64,000 nt of DNA from Pseudoroseicyclus_A sp041714655 (GCF_041714655.1 NZ_CP168219.1:682001-746000); one strand, 5' to 3'. Positions 51,198 to 59,925 are shown, numbered from the stretch's first letter. Notes: generated from the sequence alone by a model not told the origin. Numbers and translations: made by a program.

Positions 51198-51875
51198 GTG
51201 ATCGAGCTCAAGGACGTGGCCTATACCTATGGCGGGGCCGAGCTGTTTTCGGGCCTCGGCCTGACGCTCGCGCCGGGGTCATTTCATTTCCTGACCGGCC
51301 CCTCGGGCGCCGGCAAGACGACGCTTCTGAAGCTCTGCTACGGCGAGCTCACCGCCACCGCCGGCGAGGTCACGCTCTTCGGAGAGGAGCGGCGGGGCCT
51401 CAGCCGCGACGCGCTGGCGCTGACGCGGCGGCGGATCGGCGTCGTCCATCAGGATTGCCAGTTCCTCGACCATCTGCCGCTGGCCGAGAACATCGCCCTG
51501 CCGCTCACCGTCGCCGGCCGCCCCGGCGGCGGGGCGGAGGGGGACCTGCGCGACCTCCTCGCCTGGGTCGGCCTCACCCAGCAGGCCGGACAACTGCCGC
51601 CGCAGCTTTCGGGCGGCGAGCGGCAGAGGGCGGCGCTGGCGCGGGCGGTCATCACCTCGCCCGATGTCATCATCGCCGACGAGCCGACCGGCAACATCGA
51701 CTGGGAGATGTCGCAGCGGCTGCTGAAGCTCCTCGTCGAGCTCAACCGGATGGGCAAGGCGGTGCTCATCGCCACGCATGACCTCGAGCTGATCCGGGCG
51801 GCGAAGGGCATGGTCTCCGCCCGGGTGCTGCGCCTGAAGGACCGCCGGCTGCAGATGGCGGGGGCGGGGCTCTGA
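51198..51875 (+). CDS. ftsE: Cell division ATP-binding protein FtsE
   Basis: 225 residues, ABC ATPase. Walker A GPSGAGKT, Q-loop VVHQDCQFLDHLPLAENIALPL, signature LSGGERQRAALARA, Walker B VIIADEPTGNID. With FtsX it signals to peptidoglycan hydrolases at the septum or, in some alphaproteobacteria, affects cell separation. The start codon is GTG with GGGAGGGGCGGA upstream. It overlaps ftsX by one base (TGATG). Confidence 0.95.
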   Translation: MIELKDVAYTYGGAELFSGLGLTLAPGSFHFLTGPSGAGKTTLLKLCYGELTATAGEVTLFGEERRGLSRDALALTRRRIGVVHQDCQFLDHLPLAENIALPLTVAGRPGGGAEGDLRDLLAWVGLTQQAGQLPPQLSGGERQRAALARAVITSPDVIIADEPTGNIDWEMSQRLLKLLVELNRMGKAVLIATHDLELIRAAKGMVSARVLRLKDRRLQMAGAGL

Positions 51876-52777
51876 TGCCGGTGCTCCCCCGCCTTCTGTC
51901 GCTCGTCACCGGGGATCGCGGCGCCGACCGGGCCGTGCCGCCCTCGGGTTTCACCTCCTGGCTGACGCTGGGCGCCGCCGCCGCCATGGCCTTCCTCGCC
52001 GTCTTCGCGCTCGCCTTCTCGGCCGCGACCGGCCGGCTCGCCGACCGGTGGTCGGAGGAGCTGGCGCGCACCTCGACGCTCCGCATCTCCGCCCCGGCGG
52101 AGGAGATGGCGGCCCAGACCGCCGCCGCGCTCCGCGTGCTCGGCCAGACGCCCGGCGTCGCCGAGGCCCATGCGCTGACGGCGGAGGAGCAGGAGGCGCT
52201 CCTCGCCCCGTGGTTCGGGCCCGATCTGCCGCTGGATAGCCTGCCGCTGCCGCAGCTCGTCGAGATCGTCGAGGAGGGCGAGGGCTTCGACCCGGCCGGC
52301 CTCCGCGCCCGGCTGGTCGCCGAGGTGCCCGGCGCCGTGCTCGACGATCATGCCCGCTGGCGCGAGCCGCTGGTGGCAGCCGCCGGGCGGCTGCGGCTCC
52401 TCGCGACGCTCTCGACGCTGCTCATCGGCGCGGCGCTGGTGGCGATGGTGACGCTGGCCGTGCAATCCTCGCTCGCCGCCAATGCGCAGATCATCCGCGT
52501 GCTCCGCCTCGTCGGCGCGCGGGATGTCTACATCGCCCGCGCCTTCGTGCGCCGCTTCACGATGCGGGCGCTCCTCGGCGCGCTGGGCGGGACGGTGCTC
52601 GGCACCGCGGCGCTTCTCATCCTGCCCCGCTCCGATGTGGCGGGGGGCTTCCTCACGGGGCTCGGCTTCGCGGGGGCCTCGTGGCTCCTGCCGCTGACGA
52701 TCCCGCCGGTGGCGGCCATCGCCGCCTTCTGGGCGAGCCGCTCGGCGGCGCTCACCCGGCTGAGGGCCGAATCGTGA
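51875..52777 (+). CDS. ftsX: Cell division permease-like protein FtsX
   Basis: 300 residues. It has four predicted membrane helices (first at WLTLGAAAAMAFLAVFALAF) and a large extracytoplasmic loop between helices 1 and 2, the FtsX layout. The C-terminal permease part includes RVLRLVGARDVYIARAF. It works with FtsE at the division site, coupling ATP hydrolysis to periplasmic amidase activation in studied bacteria. The start overlaps ftsE; its stop overlaps plsC (GTGA). Confidence 0.9.
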   Translation: MPVLPRLLSLVTGDRGADRAVPPSGFTSWLTLGAAAAMAFLAVFALAFSAATGRLADRWSEELARTSTLRISAPAEEMAAQTAAALRVLGQTPGVAEAHALTAEEQEALLAPWFGPDLPLDSLPLPQLVEIVEEGEGFDPAGLRARLVAEVPGAVLDDHARWREPLVAAAGRLRLLATLSTLLIGAALVAMVTLAVQSSLAANAQIIRVLRLVGARDVYIARAFVRRFTMRALLGALGGTVLGTAALLILPRSDVAGGFLTGLGFAGASWLLPLTIPPVAAIAAFWASRSAALTRLRAES

Positions 52778-53499
52778 GCTGGCAATGGGTGAAGTCGCTG
52801 GCCTTCGTGGCCATCGCCTATACGCTCATGGGGCTCGTCGCGATCGTCTACTTCCCCTATGCGCTCGCCACGCCCAAGGGCGCCACCGCCGCCGCCCATG
52901 CCTGGGCGCATAGCTGCCGCTGGCTCCTGCGCGTGATGCTGGACCTGCGGACGGAGGTGCGGGGCGAGATCCCGACAGGCGAGGTGCTGATCGCCGCCAA
53001 GCACCAGAGCTTCCTCGACATCATCGTCATCTTCTCCGTCATGCCGCGGCCGAAGTTCATCATGAAGCGCGAGCTTCTGTGGACGCCCTTCCTCGGCCAG
53101 TACACCTGGCGGATGGGCTGCATCCCGGTGAACCGGGGGCGGCGGGCCGAGGCCATCCGCAAGATGGTGGCCGATGTGCAGGCCGGCCGGTCGCTGCCCG
53201 GGCAATTGGTGATCTATCCGCAGGGCACGCGCGTCCCTCCCGGGGTGAAAGCGCCCTACAAGGTCGGCGCGGCGGCGCTTTATCAGGAGCTGAAGCAGCC
53301 CTGCGTGCCCGCCGCCACCAATGTCGGGCTCTTCTGGCCGAAGCGCGGAATCCTCAGGAAGCCCGGGCTCGCGGTGGTGGAGTTCCTGCCGCCGATCCCG
53401 CCGGGACTGACGAGCGCGGCGCTGATGACGCGGCTCGAGCGCGAGATCGAGGCGGCCTCCGACCGGCTGGCGGCGGAGGCGAAGGCGCAAGGGAGCTGA
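52774..53499 (+). CDS. plsC: 1-acyl-sn-glycerol-3-phosphate acyltransferase
   Basis: 241 residues. One N-terminal membrane helix is followed by acyltransferase motifs: HQSFLD (His77-Asp82, HX4D) and YPQGTR, a variant of FPEGTR. It makes phosphatidic acid from lysophosphatidic acid and acyl-ACP or acyl-CoA at the inner membrane. The start is GTG, overlapping ftsX by four bases. The order lysA - DUF4175 - zinc ribbon - ftsEX - plsC is a conserved neighbourhood in the order. Confidence 0.93.
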   Translation: MSWQWVKSLAFVAIAYTLMGLVAIVYFPYALATPKGATAAAHAWAHSCRWLLRVMLDLRTEVRGEIPTGEVLIAAKHQSFLDIIVIFSVMPRPKFIMKRELLWTPFLGQYTWRMGCIPVNRGRRAEAIRKMVADVQAGRSLPGQLVIYPQGTRVPPGVKAPYKVGAAALYQELKQPCVPAATNVGLFWPKRGILRKPGLAVVEFLPPIPPGLTSAALMTRLEREIEAASDRLAAEAKAQGS

Positions 53500-53502
53500 G
53501 CC

Positions 53503-54105
53503 ATGGAGTTCATCGACGACATCGCGGGGCTCGAGGCGCTCTACGGCACGCCGGGCGAAGCCTCCGTCATCAAGGTCACGCCGCATCTGACGGAGGAATA
53601 CCGCCGCTGGATCGCCGCCTCGCGCTTCCTCATCCTCTCCACCATCGGCCCCGAGGGCACGGATGCCTCGCCGCGCGGCGATGACGGCCCGGTGGTGGAG
53701 ATCCTCGACGCAGGCACGGTGGCGCTGCCCGACTGGCGCGGCAACAACCGGATGGATTCGCTGCGGAACATCGTGCGCGACCCGCGCGTGTCGCTGATGT
53801 TCATGGTGCCCGGCTCCACCAATGTCATCCGCGTCAACGGCCGTGCCCGGGTGACGGCGGACGAGGCGATGCGCGCCCGCTTCGAGCGGCAGGGTGCCCT
53901 GCCGCGCACGGTGGTCATCGTGCGGATCGAGGAGGTCTATTCCCAATGCGCGCGCGCGATCCTGCGGGCGCGGCTCTGGACCGCCGGCGACGAGAGCGAG
54001 GGGCTGCCCACGGTCGGCGACATGCTGGCCGGCATCAAGGCGGGCTTCGACGGCGCGGGCTATGACGCCGACTGGCCGGGCCGGGCCGCCGCGACCATGT
54101 GGTAG
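53503..54105 (+). CDS. Pyridoxamine-5'-phosphate-oxidase-like FMN flavoprotein (PPOX family)
   Basis: 200 residues of the split-barrel FMN-binding fold. ASRFLILSTIGPEGTDASPRGD and LPDWRGNNRMDSLRNIVRD match the MSMEG_1061-type PPOX subfamily. It probably binds FMN or F420 and acts as a redox enzyme; the substrate is unknown. It is separated from plsC by three bases, so likely cotranscribed. It converges with the nitroreductase gene. Confidence 0.82.
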   Translation: MEFIDDIAGLEALYGTPGEASVIKVTPHLTEEYRRWIAASRFLILSTIGPEGTDASPRGDDGPVVEILDAGTVALPDWRGNNRMDSLRNIVRDPRVSLMFMVPGSTNVIRVNGRARVTADEAMRARFERQGALPRTVVIVRIEEVYSQCARAILRARLWTAGDESEGLPTVGDMLAGIKAGFDGAGYDADWPGRAAATMW

Positions 54106-54130
54106 GCTGCCTCGTTTCCGTGAGAATTCC

Positions 54131-54826
54131 TCACTCGAAGGTCGTGAGGATCTGCCCCAATGGCTTCTTGCGCTTGGCGACGGCGGGCACCGTCGCATCC
54201 TCCGCCGGGTAGCCCACGGGCAGGATCATCACCGGCTTCTCGCTCGCCGGGCGGCCGCACATCTCGGTCAGGAACCGCATCGGGTTCGGCGTGTGCTCGA
54301 GGCAGACGAGCCCCGCATGGTGGATCGCGGCGATGAGGAAGCCCGTGGCGATGCCGACGCTTTCGGGCACGTAGTAGTTCTTGTAGCGCGCGCCGTCCTC
54401 CGTCTCGCCCCAGCGCTGGGCGAAGATGACGATGAGCCAGGGCGCCGTCGTCAGATGCGGCTTCTCGGCGCCGGTGCCGATGGGCTCGAGCGCCGCGAGC
54501 CATTCGTCGCCGGCGCCGCCGCTGTAGAAGGCCTTCTCTTCCTCCTCCGCCGCCGCGCGCACCCGCGCCTTCATCGCCGGATCGGCGATGGCGGCGAAAT
54601 GCCAGGGCTGGTGATTGGCGCCGGAGGGGGCGGTGCCGGCAGTGGCGACGATCGCCTCGACCACCTCCCGCGGCACCGGCCGGTCGGAGAAGGCGCGCAC
54701 CGAATGACGCTTGCGCATATAGGCGAGGAAGGCCTCGGCGGCGGCCTGCGCCTCCTCCGGTTCCCGCTGCACTCGGTCGGGCAGGGGGAGCGGCTCGTAG
54801 CTGACCTCGCCCTTGCGATACATCAC
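54131..54826 (-). CDS. Nitroreductase family protein
   Basis: 231 residues, FMN-dependent oxidoreductase fold. RHSVRAFSDRPVPREVVEAI with AGTAPSGANHQPWHFAAI is the FMN-binding N-terminus of the subfamily near BluB/iodotyrosine deiodinase-like enzymes; GIATGFLIAAIHHAGLVCLEHTP is the central helix. It reduces nitro, quinone or related substrates with NAD(P)H. The start is GTG at 54826 or the immediately following ATG (54823); both overlap the mbfA stop. Functional link to mbfA is unclear. Confidence 0.88.
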   Translation of the reverse strand: MMYRKGEVSYEPLPLPDRVQREPEEAQAAAEAFLAYMRKRHSVRAFSDRPVPREVVEAIVATAGTAPSGANHQPWHFAAIADPAMKARVRAAAEEEEKAFYSGGAGDEWLAALEPIGTGAEKPHLTTAPWLIVIFAQRWGETEDGARYKNYYVPESVGIATGFLIAAIHHAGLVCLEHTPNPMRFLTEMCGRPASEKPVMILPVGYPAEDATVPAVAKRKKPLGQILTTFE

Positions 54827-55800
54827 CCGGCCCCGATGAGCGCGCCCGCGGCGAAGACGAGGGCGCCGCCGAGGACCACCTGGAAGGTGGCGCGGAGGAA
54901 GGGCGTCTGCATGAAGCGGTTCTGGATCCAGGCGATGGCCCAGAGCTCGATGAAGACGACGATCAGCGCGATCACCGTCGCCGTCCAGAAATGCGGGATG
55001 AGATAGGGCAGGGCGTGCCCCAGCCCGCCAATCGTGGTCATCACGCCGGTAGCCACACCGCGCTTGAGCGGCGAGCCCCGGCCGGAGATCTGCCCGTCGT
55101 CGGAAGCGGCCTCGGTGAAGCCCATCGAGATGCCGGCGCCGACGGAGGCGGCGAGCCCGACGAGGAAGGTCGTATGCGGATCCTCCGTCGCGAAGGCGGT
55201 GGCGAAGATCGGCGCGAGGCTGGAGACAGAGCCGTCCATCAGCCCGGCGAGGCCCGGCTGCACCCAGGTCAGCACGAATTGCCGGCGTTCGGTCGCGGCC
55301 TCCGTCTCGCGCGCCGCCTCGCCCAGATGCGCGGCCTCGAGCCCCTCGGCGGCGGCCTCGTGCCCGGCCTCGGCGGCGGCGAGGTCGCCGAGGAGCGCCC
55401 GGGTCGCCGCATCGGTGCTGGCGCTGGCGGCATGGGCGTAGAAGGCGGCGGCATCCCGCTCCATCCGCGCCGCCTCGGCACGGATGCGGGCGAGGGAGAG
55501 GTTCTCGACCAGCCAGACCGGCCGGCGGGCGTAATAGCCCGCCACATGCTCGCGGCGGATGAGCGGCACGAACTCGCCGAAGCGGGCCCGATGCGCCTCG
55601 ATCAGCCGGTGGCGGTGCGTGTCCTCCTCCGCGGCCATGCCGTCCATGACCTTGGCGGAATTGGGATAATCGGCGCGGAGCCGCTCGGCATAGGTCCGGT
55701 AGATGCGCGCATCATCTTCCTCGGAGGAGATGGCGAGCGCCAGCACCTCCTGCTCGGAGAGGTCGGAGAACCGGCGGCGCTGACTGAGGGCGAAACGCAT
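54823..55800 (-). CDS. mbfA: Membrane-bound ferritin MbfA (ferritin-like plus VIT domain)
   Basis: 325 residues. The N-terminal half is a ferritin/rubrerythrin-like four-helix bundle with metal-site glutamates and ExxH motifs (EEDTHRH and EAGHE). The C-terminal half is a VIT1/CCC1-like membrane domain (GLAGLMDGSVSSLAP with several helices). This architecture is MbfA, shown in Bradyrhizobium and Agrobacterium to export iron and protect against iron and peroxide stress. I saw no TTTAGAA-type Irr box upstream. Between the asparaginase and nitroreductase genes on the same strand; the nitroreductase overlaps its stop. Confidence 0.9.
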   Translation of the reverse strand: MRFALSQRRRFSDLSEQEVLALAISSEEDDARIYRTYAERLRADYPNSAKVMDGMAAEEDTHRHRLIEAHRARFGEFVPLIRREHVAGYYARRPVWLVENLSLARIRAEAARMERDAAAFYAHAASASTDAATRALLGDLAAAEAGHEAAAEGLEAAHLGEAARETEAATERRQFVLTWVQPGLAGLMDGSVSSLAPIFATAFATEDPHTTFLVGLAASVGAGISMGFTEAASDDGQISGRGSPLKRGVATGVMTTIGGLGHALPYLIPHFWTATVIALIVVFIELWAIAWIQNRFMQTPFLRATFQVVLGGALVFAAGALIGAG

Positions 55801-55917
55801 GGGGCGACGCTACGAGGGGCGGGCGCGATGGGCAAGCGGCCTGACATCAAGCCGCCCGTCCTTGCTCGCCGCGGGGGGCCATCGGTGGCCGGCAGCCCCC
55901 CGGCCTCTCGGCCAGTC

Positions 55918-56913
55918 CTACCGCAGCGCGGGGGCGAGCCGCGTCTCCGCGGCGGCGATGCCCCGGCAGTTCACCAGCTTCTTCTCGGCATGTTCCTGAT
56001 AGGCGGGCGAGGCGCGGTCGAGCACGCCCAGACCCGCCAGCACGCCGGCGATGGCGGCCTCGGCGGCCCGCGACGCCCCGTCGGCGATCTTGAGCGCGAC
56101 GCCGAGCCCGAGGTCGGGCAGGATCGCCGTATAGACGCCCTCCGCCCCGCCCTTGATCGTCACGCGGCCGCCGCAGGCGCGCATGAGCTCGGTGCAGGCG
56201 GCGCCCTCGTCGGAGATGAGCTCGGGATGGGTCCGCATGGCCTCGGCGATGCGCACCATGGCCTCGGGGCGGCGGCCGGACTGGCCGGGGGCGGCGGCGA
56301 AGCGGGCCATGCCGCGGGCGAGATCGTCGAGCCGGCAGGCGAAGTTCGGGGCCGAGCAGCCGTCGATCCCGTAGCCGGGCGAGGCGCGGCCCGTCACCTC
56401 CTCGAAGGCCTCGCGGACGGCCTTCTGCACCGGGTGATCGACCTCGATGTATTCCGGCCCCGCGCCCAAATGCTTCGTCAGCGTCAGGAAGCCCGCATGC
56501 TTGCCAGAGCAGTTGTTGTGGATCTGGCAGGGCTCCTCCTCGGCGCGAATGAGCCCGTTCCGCGCCGCCTCGTTGCCCGGCATATGCGCGCCGCAGCGCA
56601 GGTCGGGTTCGCCGAGTCCGAGCTCGTCCAGCCAGGCCGAGACCCGCTCGGTATGGATCGCCGCGCCCCGGTGCGAGGCGCCGGAGAGCGCGAGCTGCTC
56701 GCTGGTGAGCCCGGCGGCATGGGCGGCGCCGCTTTCGATGAGCGGCAGGGCCTGGATCATCTTCACGGCGGAGCGGGGGTAGATGATGGCGCCGGCATTG
56801 CCATGGCTCTGCACCACCTCGCCGGCCGCATTGGCAATAACCACATGCCCGGCGTGGACGCTTTCCAGCCGTCCGCCCCGCCAGATTTCCACGAGATCGA
56901 CGCGATGCTCCAT
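55918..56913 (-). CDS. Asparaginase family protein (L-asparaginase II type)
   Basis: 331 residues of the thermolabile/Rhizobium-type asparaginase family (Asparaginase_II). Characteristic blocks are EIWRGGRLESVHAGHVVIAN, YPRSAVKMIQALPLIESGAA, SGASHRGAAIH, CQIHNNCSGKHAGFL and GIDGCSAPNFACRL. It hydrolyses asparagine to aspartate and ammonia, probably in the cytosol. The ATG at 56913 gives MEHRVDLVEIW; an ATG four codons upstream is possible. It heads the reverse-strand group with mbfA but a 117-base gap separates them. Confidence 0.88.
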   Translation of the reverse strand: MEHRVDLVEIWRGGRLESVHAGHVVIANAAGEVVQSHGNAGAIIYPRSAVKMIQALPLIESGAAHAAGLTSEQLALSGASHRGAAIHTERVSAWLDELGLGEPDLRCGAHMPGNEAARNGLIRAEEEPCQIHNNCSGKHAGFLTLTKHLGAGPEYIEVDHPVQKAVREAFEEVTGRASPGYGIDGCSAPNFACRLDDLARGMARFAAAPGQSGRRPEAMVRIAEAMRTHPELISDEGAACTELMRACGGRVTIKGGAEGVYTAILPDLGLGVALKIADGASRAAEAAIAGVLAGLGVLDRASPAYQEHAEKKLVNCRGIAAAETRLAPALR

Positions 56914-57106
56914 AGCCTGCCTCATTCGCTGGTCGAGCGGCGCCGGCACGAATCCGCGCAAAGCTGTGAGATCGGGGGACTTTCCCCGCGCCGCGATTTG
57001 TTGCACAACCTCTGCTATCGAGACGAGCGGCCCCCTGCCACCCCTCAAATGCGCGCATGAAGCGCCGGGCGGGGCCCGTAACGAGGCAAGACGGAGGTTC
57101 GCCCTG

Positions 57107-57634
57107 ATGTTTCCACGCATCGCCGCAGTAGCTGCCCTGGCCCTGGCCGGCCTGACAGGCCCGGCCCTGGCGCAGGAAGAAACCGACAACCGCGTCGCCG
57201 CCGCGACGGATTGGAGCGTCTTCCAGGAGACGAATCCGACGGAGTGCTTCGCGGTCTCCGCACCGAAGGAGCAGCTCAACACCCGCGACGGCTCGCCCGT
57301 CTCGGTGACGCGCGGCGAGACGCTCCTGTTCGTCTTCTACCGGCCCGAGCAGGGCGTGAACGGTCAGGTGACGTTCACCGGCGGCTATCCCTTCGCGGGC
57401 GGCTCCACCGTGACGCTGGATATCGGCGGCACCGAGTTCCAGCTCTTCACCGAAGGCGAATGGGCCTGGCCGGCGACGCCGGAGGACGATGCCCGCATCG
57501 TCACCGCGCTGAAGGCCGGATCCTCTGCTATCCTCACAGGCGTCTCCGGGCGCGGGACGACGACGCAGGATACCTTCTCGCTACTCGGCGTGACCGCCGC
57601 GATCGAGGAAGCGGAGCGGCGCTGCACGAGCTGA
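57107..57634 (+). CDS. Invasion-associated locus B (IalB)-like secreted protein
   Basis: 175 residues. A clear signal peptide (MFPRIAAVAALALAGLTGPALA) precedes a mature periplasmic domain with NRVAAATDWSVFQETNPTEC, SVTRGETLLFVFYRPEQG and a C-terminal EEAERRC. Two cysteines could form a disulfide. This is the IalB/PF06776 pattern, named from Bartonella but common in free-living alphaproteobacteria; the function there is unknown. It is divergent from the asparaginase gene and monocistronic, with hairpins after the stop. Confidence 0.82.
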   Translation: MFPRIAAVAALALAGLTGPALAQEETDNRVAAATDWSVFQETNPTECFAVSAPKEQLNTRDGSPVSVTRGETLLFVFYRPEQGVNGQVTFTGGYPFAGGSTVTLDIGGTEFQLFTEGEWAWPATPEDDARIVTALKAGSSAILTGVSGRGTTTQDTFSLLGVTAAIEEAERRCTS

Positions 57635-57668
57635 TCTCATCGGGATGCGCGGGGGCGGCCGCCCCGTC

Positions 57669-57690
57669 GCCATTGGTGCTTGAACCAATG
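57669..57690 (+). terminator. Hairpin downstream of the ialB-like gene
   Basis: CCATTGGT GCTTGA ACCAATGG, a perfect 8-bp stem. A second, larger GC stem (57715-57742, CTCGGGGGG / CCCCCCGAG type) follows, then GGATTTTTCTGG. Together they look like a transcript end, with only a weak T-tract. Confidence 0.5.
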
Positions 57691-57744
57691 GCGCACTCGG
57701 GTGGCGACCCCCCGCCTCGGGGGGCGCTCGCGCCCCCCGAGATC

Positions 57745-57773
57745 CCCCCTGAGGATTTTTCTGGAGCAAAGAC
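57745..57773 (+). repeat. Short intergenic repeat B (GGAGCAAAGAC), copy 3
   Basis: CCCCTGAGGATTTTTCTGG followed by AGCAAAGAC, matching the copies at 17047 and 36368. Here GGAG in the repeat sits about ten bases before the GTG start of the VOC gene and may serve as its ribosome binding site. Confidence 0.6.
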
Positions 57774-57776
57774 GGG

Positions 57777-58145
57777 GTGAGATTCGTCAATCCCCTGCCG
57801 TTCGTCGCCGATCTCGAGCGGTCGCGGCGCTTCTATGAGGGCGTGCTCGGCCTCCGCGTGACCGAGGCGGAGGGCGCCGTCGTGATCTTCGAGGGTGGCT
57901 TTGCCATCCACGAGGGGGCGGCGCTCCACCGGACGATCTTCGGGCAGCCGCCGGTAGAGGCCGGGCCCTGGGGGCGCGGCAATCTGGTGCTCTATTTCGA
58001 GGAGCCGGAGCTCGAGGCGGCCTTCGCACGGGTCTCCGCAGCGGCGGAGATCATACATGGCATCGAAGTGCAGGCCTGGGGGCAGCGGGTCTTCCGCTGC
58101 CGCGACCCCGATGGCCATATCGTCGAGATCGGAGAGCCCGAGTGA
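57777..58145 (+). CDS. VOC family (glyoxalase/bleomycin-resistance-like) protein
   Basis: 122 residues, a single VOC fold with two beta-alpha-beta modules: FVADLERSRRFYEGVLGLRV at the start and VFRCRDPDGHIVEIGEP at the end. Metal-binding His/Glu positions appear in the second half (DPDGHIVEI). It may be a lyase, dioxygenase or antibiotic-binding protein; the substrate is not evident. The start is GTG with GGAG upstream within repeat B. It ends three bases before the stop of the convergent DUF4260 gene. Confidence 0.82.
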   Translation: MRFVNPLPFVADLERSRRFYEGVLGLRVTEAEGAVVIFEGGFAIHEGAALHRTIFGQPPVEAGPWGRGNLVLYFEEPELEAAFARVSAAAEIIHGIEVQAWGQRVFRCRDPDGHIVEIGEPE

Positions 58146-58148
58146 GGT

Positions 58149-58520
58149 TCAGCCCTTGCGGCCGATCTCGCCCAGATGCGTCTGGTTGAAGCCCTCGGGC
58201 AGCTTCAGCCCGTAGCCGAACATCCTGTCGAAGCCGGAATGCGCCAGCCAGAGCGCGCCGAGCCCGGCGAGGGGCAGCGAGGCGGTGACGATGCCGGCCG
58301 CGAGCACGAGTGCGCCGAAGGCATAGACATGCACGAGGTTGTAGACGACCGAACCGACCTTCGGGCCGGCGAGGTATCCGCCGAAGCTGAGGTCGGGCGC
58401 GAAGAACAGAAGGATCGCCGCCCACCAGGGCAGGCCCGGCGCCACGCCGAGGTAGATGGCGAGGCCCGCGGCGAAGACCGCCGCCCCTTCGAAGCGTTGC
58501 CAGAGGATCGCGCGGGGCAT
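58149..58520 (-). CDS. DUF4260 family small membrane protein
   Basis: 123 residues with four hydrophobic helices (FAAGLAIYLGVAPGLPWWAA, ILLFFAPDLSFGGYLAG, VHVYAFGALVLAAGIV, LAGLGALWLAHSGFDRMFGYG). The closing GLKLPEGFNQTHLGEIG is the DUF4260 signature. Function unknown; members are inner-membrane proteins in many bacteria. It is divergent from rlmN with a 128-base spacer. Confidence 0.85.
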   Translation of the reverse strand: MPRAILWQRFEGAAVFAAGLAIYLGVAPGLPWWAAILLFFAPDLSFGGYLAGPKVGSVVYNLVHVYAFGALVLAAGIVTASLPLAGLGALWLAHSGFDRMFGYGLKLPEGFNQTHLGEIGRKG

Positions 58521-58590
58521 CTGTCGCTCCTTCCCGTGTCGCCCCGAAGCTGGGCAGCCCGGCGCCCGCCCGCAAGCCCCTCGCCCGCGT

Positions 58591-58624
58591 TTGACTTTGC
58601 GTCTGGCGGCAAAGGCACTATATG
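58591..58624 (+). promoter_or_regulatory. Candidate rlmN promoter
   Basis: TTGACTTTGCGT followed by TATATG at 58619-58624. TTGCGT (58597) with a 16-base spacer is the better -35. A start near 58631 would leave ATG 58649 with a GAGGA ribosome site, and would exclude the upstream in-frame ATG at 58622. Confidence 0.45.
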
Positions 58625-58648
58625 GCGGGCCTGCCCCGAGGAATGACG

Positions 58649-59848
58649 ATGACCGAAGCCCACGCCGCCCCGATCACGCAAGACGTGCTGACCATCCCCC
58701 GCCGCGAGGCGGCCGAGGGGAAGCGCAACCTCGTCGGCCTGACGCGGGAGCAGATGCGCCTCGCCCTCATCGAGGCCGGCACGCCGGAGAAGCAGGCGAA
58801 GATGCGCCTGAACCAGCTCTGGCAATGGGTCTATCACTGGGGCGTCCGCGATTTCGACGCGATGACCAACCTCGCCAAGCCGTACCGGGCGCTCCTCGCC
58901 GAGCATTTCGAGATACGCCTGCCCGAGATCGTCTCGCGGCAGGTCTCGGAGGATGGCACCCGGAAGTATCTCGTCCGCATCAACGGCGGGCACGAGGTCG
59001 AGACGGTCTACATCCCGGAGGAAGATCGCGGCACGCTCTGCATCTCGTCCCAGGTCGGCTGCACGCTCACCTGCTCGTTCTGCCACACCGGAACCCAGAA
59101 GCTAGTGCGCAACCTCACCGCCGCCGAGATCGTCGGGCAGGTGATGCTGGCGCGGGACGACCTCGGCGAATGGCCGGAGCCCGGCGCGCCGAAGGACGAG
59201 ACGCGGCTTTTGAGCAATGTCGTGCTGATGGGCATGGGCGAGCCGCTCTACAATTTCGACAATGTCCGCGACGCGATGAAGATCACGATGGACGGCGAGG
59301 GGCTGGCCCTCTCGCGCCGGCGGATCACGCTGTCGACCTCCGGCGTCGTGCCGGAGATCGCGCGGACGGCTGAGGAGATCGGCTGCCTCCTTGCCGTCAG
59401 CTTCCACGCGACGACCGACGAGGTGCGCGACAGGCTGGTGCCGATCAACAAGCGCTGGAACATCGAGACGCTGCTCGCGGCGCTGAAGGAATATCCGCGG
59501 CTGTCGAACTCCGAACGGATCACCTTTGAATACGTTATGCTCGACGGGGTGAACGACAGCGACGCCGATGCGCGGCGGCTGGTGAAGCTCATCGAGGGCA
59601 TCCCGGCGAAGGTGAACCTCATCCCGTTCAACGAATGGCCGGGGGCGCCCTACAAGCGCTCGTCCAACAACCGCATTCGCGCCTTTGCCGACATCGTGCA
59701 CAAGGCCGGCTATGCCTCGCCGATCCGCACGCCGCGGGGGGAAGACATCATGGCCGCCTGCGGGCAGCTCAAATCCGCCACCGAGCGGGCGCGCAAGTCG
59801 CGGGCCGAGATCGCCCGCGAGGCGGGGATGGGCTCCGGCGCCGCTTGA
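58649..59848 (+). CDS. rlmN: 23S rRNA (adenine2503-C2) / tRNA (A37) methyltransferase RlmN
   Basis: 399 residues, radical-SAM enzyme. The iron-sulfur motif CX3CX2C is in VGCTLTCSFCHTG (Cys138, 142, 145). The methyl-carrying Cys region is MAACGQLK, and GMGEPLYNFDNV, SGVVPEI and FHATTDEVRDRLVPIN fit the family. It methylates A2503 of 23S rRNA and A37 of some tRNAs, supporting translation accuracy. The start at 58649 is favoured by GAGGA six bases upstream and by the likely promoter overlapping the alternative ATG at 58622. The stop lies in a small tandem repeat. Confidence 0.95.
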   Translation: MTEAHAAPITQDVLTIPRREAAEGKRNLVGLTREQMRLALIEAGTPEKQAKMRLNQLWQWVYHWGVRDFDAMTNLAKPYRALLAEHFEIRLPEIVSRQVSEDGTRKYLVRINGGHEVETVYIPEEDRGTLCISSQVGCTLTCSFCHTGTQKLVRNLTAAEIVGQVMLARDDLGEWPEPGAPKDETRLLSNVVLMGMGEPLYNFDNVRDAMKITMDGEGLALSRRRITLSTSGVVPEIARTAEEIGCLLAVSFHATTDEVRDRLVPINKRWNIETLLAALKEYPRLSNSERITFEYVMLDGVNDSDADARRLVKLIEGIPAKVNLIPFNEWPGAPYKRSSNNRIRAFADIVHKAGYASPIRTPRGEDIMAACGQLKSATERARKSRAEIAREAGMGSGAA

Positions 59849-59884
59849 CGGCACCGGCTTGACGGGACCGGCTTGACGGCGCCC
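59843..59884 (+). repeat. Three tandem 14-bp copies spanning the rlmN stop
   Basis: GCTTGACGGCACCG, GCTTGACGGGACCG and GCTTGACGGCGCCC follow one another. The first copy includes the TGA stop of rlmN. Probably replication slippage; copy number may vary between strains. Confidence 0.75.
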
Positions 59885-59925
59885 GGGCGCCGGGCGAGGG
59901 AAGACCAACAAGGGGGAGGGCCGAT

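Noticed and set aside
55801..55917. Irr box (iron control element) before mbfA
   Set aside because: The spacer is GC-rich and contains no TTTAGAA-N3-TTCTAAA-like sequence.
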